A DNA stretch of 64,000 nt from Paludibacter sp963678465 (GTDB lineage Bacteria > Bacteroidota > Bacteroidia > Bacteroidales > Paludibacteraceae), in contig OY782858.1 of the NCBI GenBank assembly GCA_963678465.1, forward strand, positions 2,790,001 through 2,854,000. Direction: 5' to 3'. The notes under the pieces were generated by a model. That model ran no database searches, was not told the origin of the DNA, and saw nothing but the letters and a program-made list of their open reading frames with translations. The position numbers were made by a program, and so were the translations under genes. How positions within the stretch are numbered: the first letter of the stretch is position 1; each line of letters starts with the position of its first letter. Positions 1 to 7,665 of this stretch are shown one piece after another.

Positions 1-833
1 AGGTACACAATACCTTTGTTTGTATTTACCACCTGTTTCATATCTGGATTTTTATCCACAACAAAAGTGAAAGCAGCATCTTTTTTGTAAAAATTTTTGT
101 ACAACGATTTGGCTTCTTCTATATTCAGGTTACATTTTGTGTAAGTTGTTGCATAAATACCACGCGCAAAATTGCCCCGCACGGGAATAAAGTTCACAGC
201 AGCATCAAATTTATTTTGTAACTGATGCAGCGACTGACCAATTTCCTGTAAATGCTGGTGGTTGAAGGCTTTGTAAATAGAAATATTATTGTTTCTCCAA
301 CTGAAGTGGGAAGTTGCCGACGGTTTAACGCCTGCGCCTGTAGAACCTGTTATGGCATTTACATGAATATCGTCAGTGAGTATTCCGGCGGCAGCCAAAG
401 GCAATAATCCTAGCTGTATGCAAGTGGCAAAGCAACCGGGATTCGCAACATGTTGAGCCTTTCTTATTGCTTCGCGATTAAGTTCCGGCAATCCGTACAC
501 AAAATCGTGATCAGAGCGTTTTTCTCTGTAGTCGGTCGAAAGGTCGATAATTTTAAGGTGAGCCGGAACATTATTTTCGTCCATAAACTTTTTACTATCG
601 CCATGTGCTGAGCAAAGGAACAAAGCATCTACTTTATCGAACGAAAGTTCTGAAGTAAAAACAAGATCTGTTTCGCCAATCAAACCTGAATGCACATCAG
701 CGATCGGATTTCCGGCATTGCTGTTGCTATGTACGAAAGCAATCTCCACATTTGGGTGATTCACAAGTATGCGAAGTAATTCTCCGGCGGTGTAACCAGC
801 GCCTCCTACGACGCCCACTTTGATACTTATCAT
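1..833 (-). CDS. argC: N-acetyl-gamma-glutamyl-phosphate reductase (partial)
   Basis: Third step of arginine biosynthesis: NADPH-dependent reduction of N-acetylglutamyl phosphate to the semialdehyde in the cytoplasm. I translated the reverse strand from the ATG at 833. It begins MISIKVGVVGGAGYTAGELL, the N-terminal Rossmann glycine-rich loop of ArgC. It then shows NPGCFATCIQLGLLPL with the catalytic cysteine, and the ITGSTGAGVKPS and PVRGNFARGIYAT segments typical of the family. About 277 codons are present and the C-terminus lies beyond base 1. The gene starts its own transcription unit here, since the next minus-strand gene upstream is the tiny lysine-rich ORF. I saw no clear -7 box in front of it. 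Confidence 0.95.
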   Translation of the reverse strand, partial: MISIKVGVVGGAGYTAGELLRILVNHPNVEIAFVHSNSNAGNPIADVHSGLIGETDLVFTSELSFDKVDALFLCSAHGDSKKFMDENNVPAHLKIIDLSTDYREKRSDHDFVYGLPELNREAIRKAQHVANPGCFATCIQLGLLPLAAAGILTDDIHVNAITGSTGAGVKPSATSHFSWRNNNISIYKAFNHQHLQEIGQSLHQLQNKFDAAVNFIPVRGNFARGIYATTYTKCNLNIEEAKSLYKNFYKKDAAFTFVVDKNPDMKQVVNTNKGIVY

Positions 834-1108
834 AAGTTCGTTGTTATATTTTGTTGAGGTATAATGTTATATGCAAAGCAATTTTGTGCTGACACGCTTT
901 CGGGGAATTTTGTGCTTCAACAGCTATCAAGAAGCATTTTTCGCTCCACATGAATATCCTGAACTTCAGCAAAGGCTAGAGTTTTGTGAGCTGAAGTTTG
1001 TGCAAGGTAATGCAACCAACAGTTGTGATTCATCACCTAAAAGGCATAAGCCGGGTAGAAGTTTATCTGACCTCAAAAAAAAGCGTGAATGCATCAACAC
1101 AATCAGCC

Positions 1109-1216
1109 TTAGTCTTTTTTAGAGGCCTTTTTGAGTCTTTTTTCCTCTTTTTTTTCTTTTGGCGACTTGAGAGCTTCTTTTTTTACGTCTTTCTTAGCGT
1201 CTTTCGATTTTGACAT
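1109..1216 (-). CDS. 35-residue lysine-rich small protein
   Basis: A short ORF translated by hand, beginning MSKSKDAKKDVKKEALK and ending in KKASKKD before TAA. About half of its residues are Lys or Arg and there is no hydrophobic stretch, so it is probably a cytoplasmic, disordered, nucleic-acid- or ribosome-binding peptide. I have the impression that similar MSKSKDxKKxxKK peptides are common unannotated ORFs in Bacteroidota, but I could not check this. A good -7 box (TACCTTTG on the minus strand, 1247-1254) lies about 30 bases upstream, which supports expression. Function is unknown. Alternative reading: a low-complexity chance ORF, made less likely by the promoter and the clean stop. Confidence 0.65.
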   Translation of the reverse strand: MSKSKDAKKDVKKEALKSPKEKKEEKRLKKASKKD

Positions 1217-1246
1217 TGCAGATGGGTTTTAAATATTATTATTCCA

Positions 1247-1254
1247 CAAAGGTA
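1247..1254 (-). promoter_or_regulatory. -7 promoter box of the lysine-rich small protein
   Basis: The minus strand reads TACCTTTG, a full match to the Bacteroidota -7 consensus TAnnTTTG. It would give a leader of about 25-30 bases before the ATG at 1216. No convincing -33 TTG is visible. Confidence 0.5.
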
Positions 1255-1315
1255 ACTATTTAAAAAATAATAGTAAAGCTTTCCGTTCGAAAAAAAAAAT
1301 TCAACAGGGCGAATG

Positions 1316-1606
1316 TTATGAAGCAAAAAGGTAATGGAGTTGTAATTTACTGATAACGAGGAAATAGGCAGCAACCCACCAAATCAGTAAAATCCAGGTG
1401 AAGAGGTAATAACTTAACTTTTTTCTTTTGTGGTTGATCGCATACATGAGAACAATAATAGCGAATACTCCTCCAATAAATTCAAAAAAATGCAAAAGAT
1501 TCTCAGGTATCCTACGTTTATTACGCGTGGCAGCACTCTTGTCGTAGACAAATAGAATAGCACTTATTAAATTAACTACTATAAGATACAAAACAATAAT
1601 ATTCAT
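1316..1606 (-). CDS. DUF1294 family small membrane protein
   Basis: A 96-residue inner-membrane protein with about three hydrophobic helices. The DUF1294 signature is visible in order: YDK at 21-23, RRIPENLLHF at 31-40, an IGG turn at 44-46 and HKRKK at 59-63. Length agrees with the family, which is about 90 residues when not fused to a cold-shock domain. The function of DUF1294 is not established. It sits alone between the lysine-rich small ORF and trmD, with 150 bases of AT-rich spacer upstream in which I see no clear promoter box. Confidence 0.8.
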   Translation of the reverse strand: MNIIVLYLIVVNLISAILFVYDKSAATRNKRRIPENLLHFFEFIGGVFAIIVLMYAINHKRKKLSYYLFTWILLIWWVAAYFLVISKLQLHYLFAS

Positions 1607-1756
1607 AACAATGCATAATTGTGTTGTTAATAAAAAAACAAGTTTTACAATCCAAAAAAAAATATCTTTAAGTTAGTCTCCTAAACAAAAAAAAGAAGAA
1701 TCACAATTATCAAAATCATCGCAAGTTAAAGTTACAGAAGGAATAAATCGATCTAT

Positions 1757-2434
1757 TTATTCTTCGAGCAAATCCGGTCGAAGCAGCTTTGTGCGCTCCA
1801 CCGATTGCTGATGATTCCATTCATCTACCTTTGCCTGATGCCCCGAAAGCAGGATGTCAGGCACTTTCCATCCTTTGTATTCTGCCGGACGCGTGTAAAC
1901 AGGTGGCGCCAGCAGGTTGTCCTGAAAAGAATCGGACAAGGCCGACTGTTCATCGCCAATTGCACCCGGAATAAGCCTCACTATGGCATCGGTCATGATA
2001 GCAGCAGGAAGTTCACCCCCTGTAAGCACAAAATCGCCGATCGTAATTTCCTTTGTAATCAAATGTTCGCGAATACGATGATCAATCCCTTTATAATGCC
2101 CGCAAAGAATAATTAAATTTTCGGAAAGCGAATAGCGGTTGGCCATTTTTTGGTCAAAACGCTCACCATCAGGAGAAGTATAAATTACTTCGTCATAATT
2201 GCGCTCGCTTTTAAGCTTTGTAATGATCCTGTCAATCGGTTCAATCTGCATCACCATGCCGGCACTGAATCCGAAAGCATAATCGTCTACTCGTCGGTGC
2301 TTGTTGGAAGTGTATTCACGCAAATTATGCACATGTATTTCAACAAGACCATTTTCTTTGGCTCGTTTTACTATTGAATAATTCAAGGGGCTATCCAGCA
2401 ATTCAGGAACGGCAGATATAATATCAATACGCAT
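1757..2434 (-). CDS. trmD: tRNA (guanine-N1)-methyltransferase TrmD
   Basis: Methylates G37 next to the anticodon of tRNAs reading CNN/GGN codons, using S-adenosylmethionine, and so prevents +1 frameshifting. The 225-residue protein carries the trefoil-knot SPOUT motifs: CGHYKGID at 111-118, GDFVLTGGE at 133-141 and the LIPGAIG loop. It ends with the family's basic C-terminal RTKLLRPDLL segment. One detail is uncommon: the glycine-rich segment after VDDYAFG reads FSAGMVM where most relatives have GGGPGM or GGGAGM. It is preceded by its own -7 box (2532-2539) and appears monocistronic, not in the rpsP-rimM-trmD-rplS operon of Proteobacteria. Confidence 0.97.
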   Translation of the reverse strand: MRIDIISAVPELLDSPLNYSIVKRAKENGLVEIHVHNLREYTSNKHRRVDDYAFGFSAGMVMQIEPIDRIITKLKSERNYDEVIYTSPDGERFDQKMANRYSLSENLIILCGHYKGIDHRIREHLITKEITIGDFVLTGGELPAAIMTDAIVRLIPGAIGDEQSALSDSFQDNLLAPPVYTRPAEYKGWKVPDILLSGHQAKVDEWNHQQSVERTKLLRPDLLEE

Positions 2435-2531
2435 TTTTAAATAATAACAATTAGGTACCTTTAGTTTTAAGTGCTAAATTTTCACTATTCCTTCTCTTTA
2501 TCTGTCAGTTAAAGAAATAAAAACATAAATG

Positions 2532-2539
2532 CAAAGGTA
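2532..2539 (-). promoter_or_regulatory. -7 promoter box of trmD
   Basis: The minus strand reads TACCTTTG, matching TAnnTTTG, and predicts a leader of about 90 bases before the trmD ATG at 2434. Confidence 0.55.
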
Positions 2540-2620
2540 TAAAAAAAAGTTTCATTCAAACAATATGCTGCCAAACAATTCATATTCATGACACATTGCT
2601 CTGTTTTCAGTGATGATTAA

Positions 2621-3547
2621 TCACAGATTGGCGGCGAGCCATTTTCGAAGCACGTCGGGCGATTTTCTGCAACGACGTGCGTAGTGCTGAAACTGATATT
2701 CATCAATTTTACCTATGTTGAAGTATTTAGATTTTGGATGATCGAACATGAGCCCGCTTACCGAAGCATTCGGAAACATAGCTCCGTTTTCAGTTAGCAT
2801 GATTCCTAATTCCTTGAAATTTATAAGTTCATCGAGCGTAAAAATAATAGACTGATCGGGCAAAGAAGGATATCCAACCGCAGGTCGAATACCCTGATAA
2901 TGAGTTTTAAACATTTCATTCACATTCAGTGGTTCATCGGGCACATAGCCCCAAATCTCTTTGCGGACCTTGTAGTGCAACCATTCAGCGGTAGCTTCGG
3001 CCAACCGATCCGATAAGGTTTTTATAAGGATAGAATGATACATATCATCGTCCTTTTCGAATGTTTCGGCAAAAGCTTCGACACCCAAAACGGTATTGGC
3101 AAACACCCCTACAAAATCGTCCTGAGGTTTCAGAAAATCGGCCAACGAGTAGCAAAAACCATCGGTCGAAGGAACTTGCTGACGCAAAGTCGGAATCGTG
3201 ATTTTCTTATTTTCAAAGGTTGCAACAATATCATCGTCGTTGGAATAAGCCGGATAAATACCCACCACAGCATTGATGGTTACGATTTTTTCATCCTTGA
3301 AACGCCTGAGCATTTCCTGCGCATCTTTATACAGCTTAAGCGCTTCTTCGGCCTTTTCTCTTTCGTTTTCGGCAAATTTTTGCAACCATCCCGCCTTGCA
3401 CGACCCACAATCGCAAACACTTTGAATATCGTCGTATTTGCCGTTCAATCGCCAGGCCATAAAGAAAAAAGTCCAGTGAATAAAAGGAACAATTTCTTTG
3501 ATATCTATATCGAAAAACCGGGTTATGCCCGGTTGTTTTGGAGTCAT
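2621..3547 (-). CDS. Stand-alone MetH reactivation-domain protein
   Basis: Corresponds to the C-terminal activation domain of cobalamin-dependent methionine synthase (Pfam Met_synt_B12), which binds S-adenosylmethionine and helps re-methylate inactivated cob(II)alamin. The 308-residue protein starts with the domain's N-terminal IVPFIHWTFFFMAWRLNGKY block. It contains DRLAEATAEWLHYKVRKEIW (about 180-199) and the AdoMet-binding segment RPAVGYPSLPDQ (221-232). No homocysteine, pterin or B12 domain is attached, so it should act in trans on a separate MetH elsewhere. A Cys cluster, CDCGSC at 45-50, sits in a loop and is not a feature I expect in the classical domain. A -7 box at 3788-3795 suggests a leader of roughly 240 bases. 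Confidence 0.88.
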   Translation of the reverse strand: MTPKQPGITRFFDIDIKEIVPFIHWTFFFMAWRLNGKYDDIQSVCDCGSCKAGWLQKFAENEREKAEEALKLYKDAQEMLRRFKDEKIVTINAVVGIYPAYSNDDDIVATFENKKITIPTLRQQVPSTDGFCYSLADFLKPQDDFVGVFANTVLGVEAFAETFEKDDDMYHSILIKTLSDRLAEATAEWLHYKVRKEIWGYVPDEPLNVNEMFKTHYQGIRPAVGYPSLPDQSIIFTLDELINFKELGIMLTENGAMFPNASVSGLMFDHPKSKYFNIGKIDEYQFQHYARRCRKSPDVLRKWLAANL

Positions 3548-3903
3548 TTTCGTTTTTGTTTTATTATGTTTTTAACGCCTCTAAAAAAGCATCAATATCT
3601 AAAATAACCAATTACAATGGTGATTGGTTCAGTTCCGAACAAGTTAAAGCTTGAAATATATTCGATCAATTTTGGAAATCAGGACAAATGCAAAATAACG
3701 CAATTGTAAACATCTATTCCAAACAAACGTCACAGCCGTATCTTATTTTTAAGAACAACTATAAATCTCACTTCAACTATTATGGCACAAAGGTAATTGC
3801 ATTTTTTCAAGGCTCAATGCCAAAACTAAAAATTAAAATATGTATTTTTGGTGTTTTAAGTCAAATCATCGTATAACCCTATTTTGAAAGAATCAATTGC
3901 TTT
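3548..3903. other. Intergenic spacer between divergent genes
   Basis: A 356-base spacer. It holds a minus-strand -7 box (3788-3795) for the MetH-reactivation gene and an imperfect 20-base palindrome at 3608-3627 (CCAAT...ATTGG). I looked for a cobalamin riboswitch (B12 box) in the leader and did not find one. A 62-codon plus-strand ORF at 3688-3876 has no family resemblance and is not called. Confidence 0.5.
3788..3795 (-). promoter_or_regulatory. -7 promoter box, MetH-reactivation gene
   Basis: The minus strand reads TACCTTTG (TAnnTTTG). The distance to the ATG at 3547 would give an unusually long leader of about 240 bases. Confidence 0.4.
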
Positions 3904-4581
3904 ATGAAAAAAATCTACTTTATCCTGTTCTTAGTCGGCTCGTGTCTAACAACTTTCAGCCCGGCAATGTCTCAATCGGCAAATGTAAAAAGCAAAAACG
4001 CAACAGCTTTTGACACGATTCGTCTTCAGATGCCCGACACGCTTGGAGGCGTACCGCTACTGACTGCTGCACAACATCGTCGCTCCTACCGCGAATTTGA
4101 CAGCAAAAATCTGTCGACAAAGCATCTATCTGAATTACTATGGATGGCTAACGGGATAAATCGTGCCGGAGGGAAGCGCACAGTGCCTTCGGCAATGGCG
4201 CTCTACCCTATACAAGCCTACGTGTTTCTTGCCGATGGCGTGTATTTTTACAATCCTCAGAAACATCTGCTCGAACCTGTTATGAAAGGTGACTTTCGTG
4301 CGTTATGTGGCACACAGGAATTTGTAAAAACTGCCCCTTTGAATTTGATTTATATTGCCAACTACAATGTTTTTAAAGGCCGACACGAAACCCCTGCAGA
4401 GGAAAAGCTTTGGCTCGCTTCGCTGGATGCGGGACATTGTTCACAAAATGTTTACCTCTATTGTGCCTCCGAAGGTCTGAAATGCGTGGTGCGTGCCAGT
4501 GCCGACAAAGCAGCCTTGCTCCGTTTGCTACAATTGAACGAAAATTATCAATTTATTGCAGCGCAAACCATCGGATATTGA
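3904..4581 (+). CDS. Exported SagB/ThcOx-type nitroreductase-fold protein
   Basis: An FMN-dependent nitroreductase-fold oxidoreductase. Residues 1-25 form a signal sequence. A cysteine at residue 14 (LVGSC) makes a lipobox conceivable, but an ordinary signal-peptidase site near AMSQS is equally likely. After it come RRSYREF, the flavin-binding start of the fold, then LSELLWMANGINR, and a C-terminal LDAGHCSQNVYLYCASEGLKC block that is characteristic of SagB-type nitroreductases. Periplasmic members are frequent in Bacteroidota and their substrates are unknown. Length (225) fits signal peptide plus one domain. It is followed by a clear hairpin terminator (4609-4634), so it is a single-gene unit. 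Confidence 0.85.
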   Translation: MKKIYFILFLVGSCLTTFSPAMSQSANVKSKNATAFDTIRLQMPDTLGGVPLLTAAQHRRSYREFDSKNLSTKHLSELLWMANGINRAGGKRTVPSAMALYPIQAYVFLADGVYFYNPQKHLLEPVMKGDFRALCGTQEFVKTAPLNLIYIANYNVFKGRHETPAEEKLWLASLDAGHCSQNVYLYCASEGLKCVVRASADKAALLRLLQLNENYQFIAAQTIGY

Positions 4582-4608
4582 TTCCTACTGATATTTAGGG
4601 AACTATGG

Positions 4609-4634
4609 GCATGACTTTCCAAAAGAAGTCATGC
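4609..4634 (+). terminator. Hairpin terminator after the nitroreductase gene
   Basis: Perfect 9-bp stem GCATGACTT / AAGTCATGC around an 8-base loop, followed by a weak T-rich tail (TTTGTT). It lies 27 bases after the stop codon. The stem word GCATGACTT recurs in the repeat array at 8845-8953. Confidence 0.65.
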
Positions 4635-4706
4635 TTTGTTCGTAGCAGGCTTCCGGGATTAATTTTAATTATGATTTATCTATCTGTTAGTTATTGCTAT
4701 TTTTAG

Positions 4707-4714
4707 TATTTTTG
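4707..4714 (+). promoter_or_regulatory. -7 promoter box of the POT/MFS transporter
   Basis: Reads TATTTTTG (TAnnTTTG), with a leader of about 30-35 bases to the ATG at 4751. Confidence 0.55.
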
Positions 4715-4750
4715 TCCTCAACCAAAACAAACGTTAAAAAGGACAATTAG

Positions 4751-6115
4751 ATGACTAAATTTTCAAAAGCTTTCTGGGTCGCCAATTCGGTGGAATTATT
4801 GGAACGACTCGCCTACTACGCTATTTTTATTGTAATCACACTTTATCTTTCGAATGTATGGGGATTTTCAGACATCGAAGCAGGCGTCATTTCAGGAACT
4901 TTTTCGGCATGTTTGTATTTACTGCCAACTTTTGCCGGCGCATTGGCCGATAAAATTGGTTTCCGCTCGGCCATATTAATTGCTTTTCTGCTGCTAACTT
5001 TAGGCTATGGTGGCTTAGGCCTTCTGCCTACTTTTTTGGAAAGCGCCGGGTTAGTTACCTATGGCATGACCACTACTTTTTCCGGACTCAACGAAAGCTA
5101 TTTACGTTGGTCGATAGTACCGGTTCTTGTATTAATTGTGATTGGTGGTTCATTTATAAAAGCAGTGATATCAGGCACAGTGGCTCGCGAAACCACTTCC
5201 GAAACACGTGCCAGTGGTTATGCTGTATTCTACATGATGGTGAATATCGGATCTTTTACTGGCAAAACCGTAGTTGATCCACTTCGCAAAAGCATGGGCG
5301 ATCAGGGGCTAATTTACATCAACTATTTTGCGGCCATAATGACTTTGCTGGCCCTCATCGCTGTATTTTTCTTTTATAAATCGACTAAAACAGATGGACA
5401 GGGAAAAAGCTTTGCTGAAATAGGAAGCGGTTTGCTCAAAGTATTGGGAAATGGGAGATTGATAATTCTGATTTTGATTATCAGCGGTTTTTGGATGATT
5501 CAAAGTCAGATGTATGCAACCATGCCTAAATATGTAATCAGAATGATTGGGGCTGAAGCTTCTCCGGGTTGGTACGCAAATGTGAATCCGCTTGTGGTTT
5601 TCGTGTTGGTGAATTTCATCACCTCCTTTATGAAAAAACGAACTGCACTTACTTCAATGACCATCGGTATGCTCATCATTCCACTTTCGGCGCTCGTAAT
5701 GTCTTTCGGCAGCCAAATTGGTACTGATTATGTGTTGGGATTACATCCGGTGGCATTTATGATGATTATCGGAATAGCCATGCAGGCAGTGGCCGAATGT
5801 TTTATTTCGCCCCGCTTTCTGGAGTTTTTCTCGCTACAATCGCCCAAAGGAGAAGAAGGACTTTATTTAGGATTCAGTCATTTGCACTCATTTATTTCTT
5901 ATCTTTTTGCTTTTGGCCTTTCAGGATTTTTGCTCGATAAATATTGCCCCGATCCACGCAACTTTAGTTCGCCCGAAGCTTATACAGCTGCCACCCAACA
6001 TGCTCATTATATTTGGTATGTATTTGTGGCGATTGGATTAATTTCGGCTGTTGCTTTGCTGACTTATGGCTACGTAACCCGTCGGATAGATAAAAAGAAA
6101 TTACCGCTGAATTGA
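4751..6115 (+). CDS. POT/PTR-like MFS transporter
   Basis: A 454-residue polytopic inner-membrane protein with about 12 to 14 hydrophobic helices. Helix 1 carries ELLERLAYYAIF, equivalent to the ExxER proton-coupling motif of proton-dependent oligopeptide transporters. GALADKIGFRSAIL, between helices 2 and 3, matches the MFS motif-A position. AVFYMMVNIGSFTG resembles the helix 5 motif of the POT family. Substrate cannot be read from the sequence; peptides or related nitrogenous compounds are the family expectation. The stop codon overlaps the ATG of the next gene (TGATG), so the two are translationally coupled. Confidence 0.85.
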   Translation: MTKFSKAFWVANSVELLERLAYYAIFIVITLYLSNVWGFSDIEAGVISGTFSACLYLLPTFAGALADKIGFRSAILIAFLLLTLGYGGLGLLPTFLESAGLVTYGMTTTFSGLNESYLRWSIVPVLVLIVIGGSFIKAVISGTVARETTSETRASGYAVFYMMVNIGSFTGKTVVDPLRKSMGDQGLIYINYFAAIMTLLALIAVFFFYKSTKTDGQGKSFAEIGSGLLKVLGNGRLIILILIISGFWMIQSQMYATMPKYVIRMIGAEASPGWYANVNPLVVFVLVNFITSFMKKRTALTSMTIGMLIIPLSALVMSFGSQIGTDYVLGLHPVAFMMIIGIAMQAVAECFISPRFLEFFSLQSPKGEEGLYLGFSHLHSFISYLFAFGLSGFLLDKYCPDPRNFSSPEAYTAATQHAHYIWYVFVAIGLISAVALLTYGYVTRRIDKKKLPLN

Positions 6116-7005
6116 TGCTTAAAAAATTAAAAGGATATATGATGCCCATTGCCATGACGCTGGGCATAGTGCTGCATAGCTATGTGGGGGCATTGTCGTT
6201 TATAATTCCCTACCTGATTTTCGTCATGCTATTACTCACCTATGTGAAATTATCATGGAAAGAGATTAAATTTACAAAAATGCATTTATGGCTTATTCTT
6301 ATTCAAATAGTTGGAAGTGTAAGCGCTTATTTTATCCTCAACCCTTTCAACTCCACACTGGCACAAGGCGTTATGATTTGCATTTTAGCTCCAACGGCAA
6401 CTTCGGCGCCCGTTATTACCGGCATGTTGAAGGGGAATGTGGCCAGTCTGACCGCCTACAGCCTTATAAGTAATCTTACCATTGCCATTCTCGCTCCCTT
6501 GTTCTTCTCCTATATTGTTTACAATGAGTTACCTTTTCTGAGTTCTGTGTTCCAGATTTCGAAAAAAGTTGTTTTTCTGTTGGTTATGCCCTTTATCATT
6601 GCTTTGTTACTGAATAAATTTGCGCCTAAAACATCGGGGTTTCTTCAAACAAAATCAGGACTTTCGTTCTATCTTTGGAGCATTGCGCTTACTGTTGTCA
6701 CCGGGCGAACGGTGCAATTCATTATCGAACAAGGGCAATCGCATATGGTTGTCGAAATTCTGATTGCTCTTTTTGCTTTTGTGGTCTGCGGGGCTCAGTT
6801 TTGGTTTGGACGTAAAATCGGACGCAAATACAATGATACCGTAGCCGGCGGACAAGGTCTTGGGCAAAAAAACACGGTACTCTCCATTTGGATGGCTCAA
6901 ATGTATTTGGATCCCATTTCGTCCATCGGGCCGGGCGCTTATGTGCTTTGGCAGAACATGGTGAATTCGTGGCAGGTATGGAGAAAAAGAAAGAGCCTTG
7001 GATAA
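6115..7005 (+). CDS. BASS-family (bile acid:sodium symporter-like) transporter
   Basis: A 296-residue membrane protein with about nine or ten hydrophobic helices. It resembles the bile acid/sodium symporter superfamily, with APTATSAPVITGMLKGNVA in the central part and a C-terminal GLGQKNTVLSIWMAQMYLDP segment like the crossover region of BASS proteins. I start it at the ATG at 6115, which overlaps the upstream stop codon as TGATG. An in-frame TTG three bases earlier is possible. Coupling to a POT-like transporter suggests both handle related small organic acids or peptides, but that is inference. Confidence 0.75.
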   Translation: MLKKLKGYMMPIAMTLGIVLHSYVGALSFIIPYLIFVMLLLTYVKLSWKEIKFTKMHLWLILIQIVGSVSAYFILNPFNSTLAQGVMICILAPTATSAPVITGMLKGNVASLTAYSLISNLTIAILAPLFFSYIVYNELPFLSSVFQISKKVVFLLVMPFIIALLLNKFAPKTSGFLQTKSGLSFYLWSIALTVVTGRTVQFIIEQGQSHMVVEILIALFAFVVCGAQFWFGRKIGRKYNDTVAGGQGLGQKNTVLSIWMAQMYLDPISSIGPGAYVLWQNMVNSWQVWRKRKSLG

Positions 7006-7018
7006 CTCAGATTACTTA

Positions 7019-7567
7019 TCATTCAATCTTTTCGGGCAATTCCTTGATGGTGTTGATACGATTAGATGTTTTGTGCAATTGGGTTAGAAAATCATTTATT
7101 TTCTCCTGATAATCTACCAAATAATCGGGATGCATCTTTTTAGTTGTAAGCGAGATCAGCCGTTTAAGTAATAGCCCAACCTTGTAGTCGTAGCCCGACA
7201 CGCGTGCACCGAAAACCTTTGCCTGATTGGTAAACTGCAATTCCAACACATAAAGAACAAGATCAGCCTCAAGCTTCAGGTTTTTGGTTTCAATTTTAAA
7301 TTCGTTGATGCGCTTCACACAGGCATTTAGTTTATTCACAGCCTGTTTCTGAATGGTACTTCCTCTGTATTCTTTTTCGTACAGCCTGACAATGTCTTCC
7401 TTCGCCTCTTCGTAAAGTGTTTGCTCTCCGCCCTCCTTATCCAGAAAGTTAACAAGTAAATACTCGTAATTATAGCGTTTGGCCGACAGCTTCAGCAGCA
7501 TTTCTACGAGTTCTTTTTTCGAAAGCTGGTTGAGTTGTTCTTTGAGAATGGCTTTGTCGCGGGGCAT
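7019..7567 (-). CDS. Uncharacterised helical protein, 182 aa
   Basis: I do not recognise a family. The protein is soluble, highly charged and predicted to be almost wholly helical. It starts MPRDKAILKEQLNQLSKKEL and has no signal peptide or membrane segment. The middle reads like a helical-repeat or coiled-coil scaffold (NKLNACVKRINEFKIETKNLKLEADLVLY). A -7 box at 7628-7635 supports expression, with a leader of about 55-60 bases. It is convergent with the BASS transporter, only 13 bases between the stops, and no hairpin separates them. Confidence 0.6.
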   Translation of the reverse strand: MPRDKAILKEQLNQLSKKELVEMLLKLSAKRYNYEYLLVNFLDKEGGEQTLYEEAKEDIVRLYEKEYRGSTIQKQAVNKLNACVKRINEFKIETKNLKLEADLVLYVLELQFTNQAKVFGARVSGYDYKVGLLLKRLISLTTKKMHPDYLVDYQEKINDFLTQLHKTSNRINTIKELPEKIE

Positions 7568-7627
7568 AAGGGATATAGGTGTGTTTGTTTTTGCCGGCAG
7601 TTGTACGCCAGCGTTTTCATTATTTCA

Positions 7628-7635
7628 CAAAAGTA
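7628..7635 (-). promoter_or_regulatory. -7 promoter box of the 182-aa helical protein
   Basis: The minus strand reads TACTTTTG (TAnnTTTG), about 60 bases upstream of the start at 7567. Confidence 0.5.
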
Positions 7636-7665
7636 GTCAATAAAAAATAGAATATTAGCCCATTT

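Noticed and set aside
871..1122. 83-codon plus-strand ORF upstream of argC
   Set aside because: No family resemblance, no promoter, ends inside the lysine-rich gene on the other strand; amino-acid composition looks random.
3548..3787. Cobalamin riboswitch in the long leader of the MetH-reactivation gene
   Set aside because: No B12 box or matching helices on the minus strand.
3688..3876. 62-codon plus-strand ORF before the nitroreductase
   Set aside because: Lies over the minus-strand promoter, low-complexity, no recognisable family or start context.
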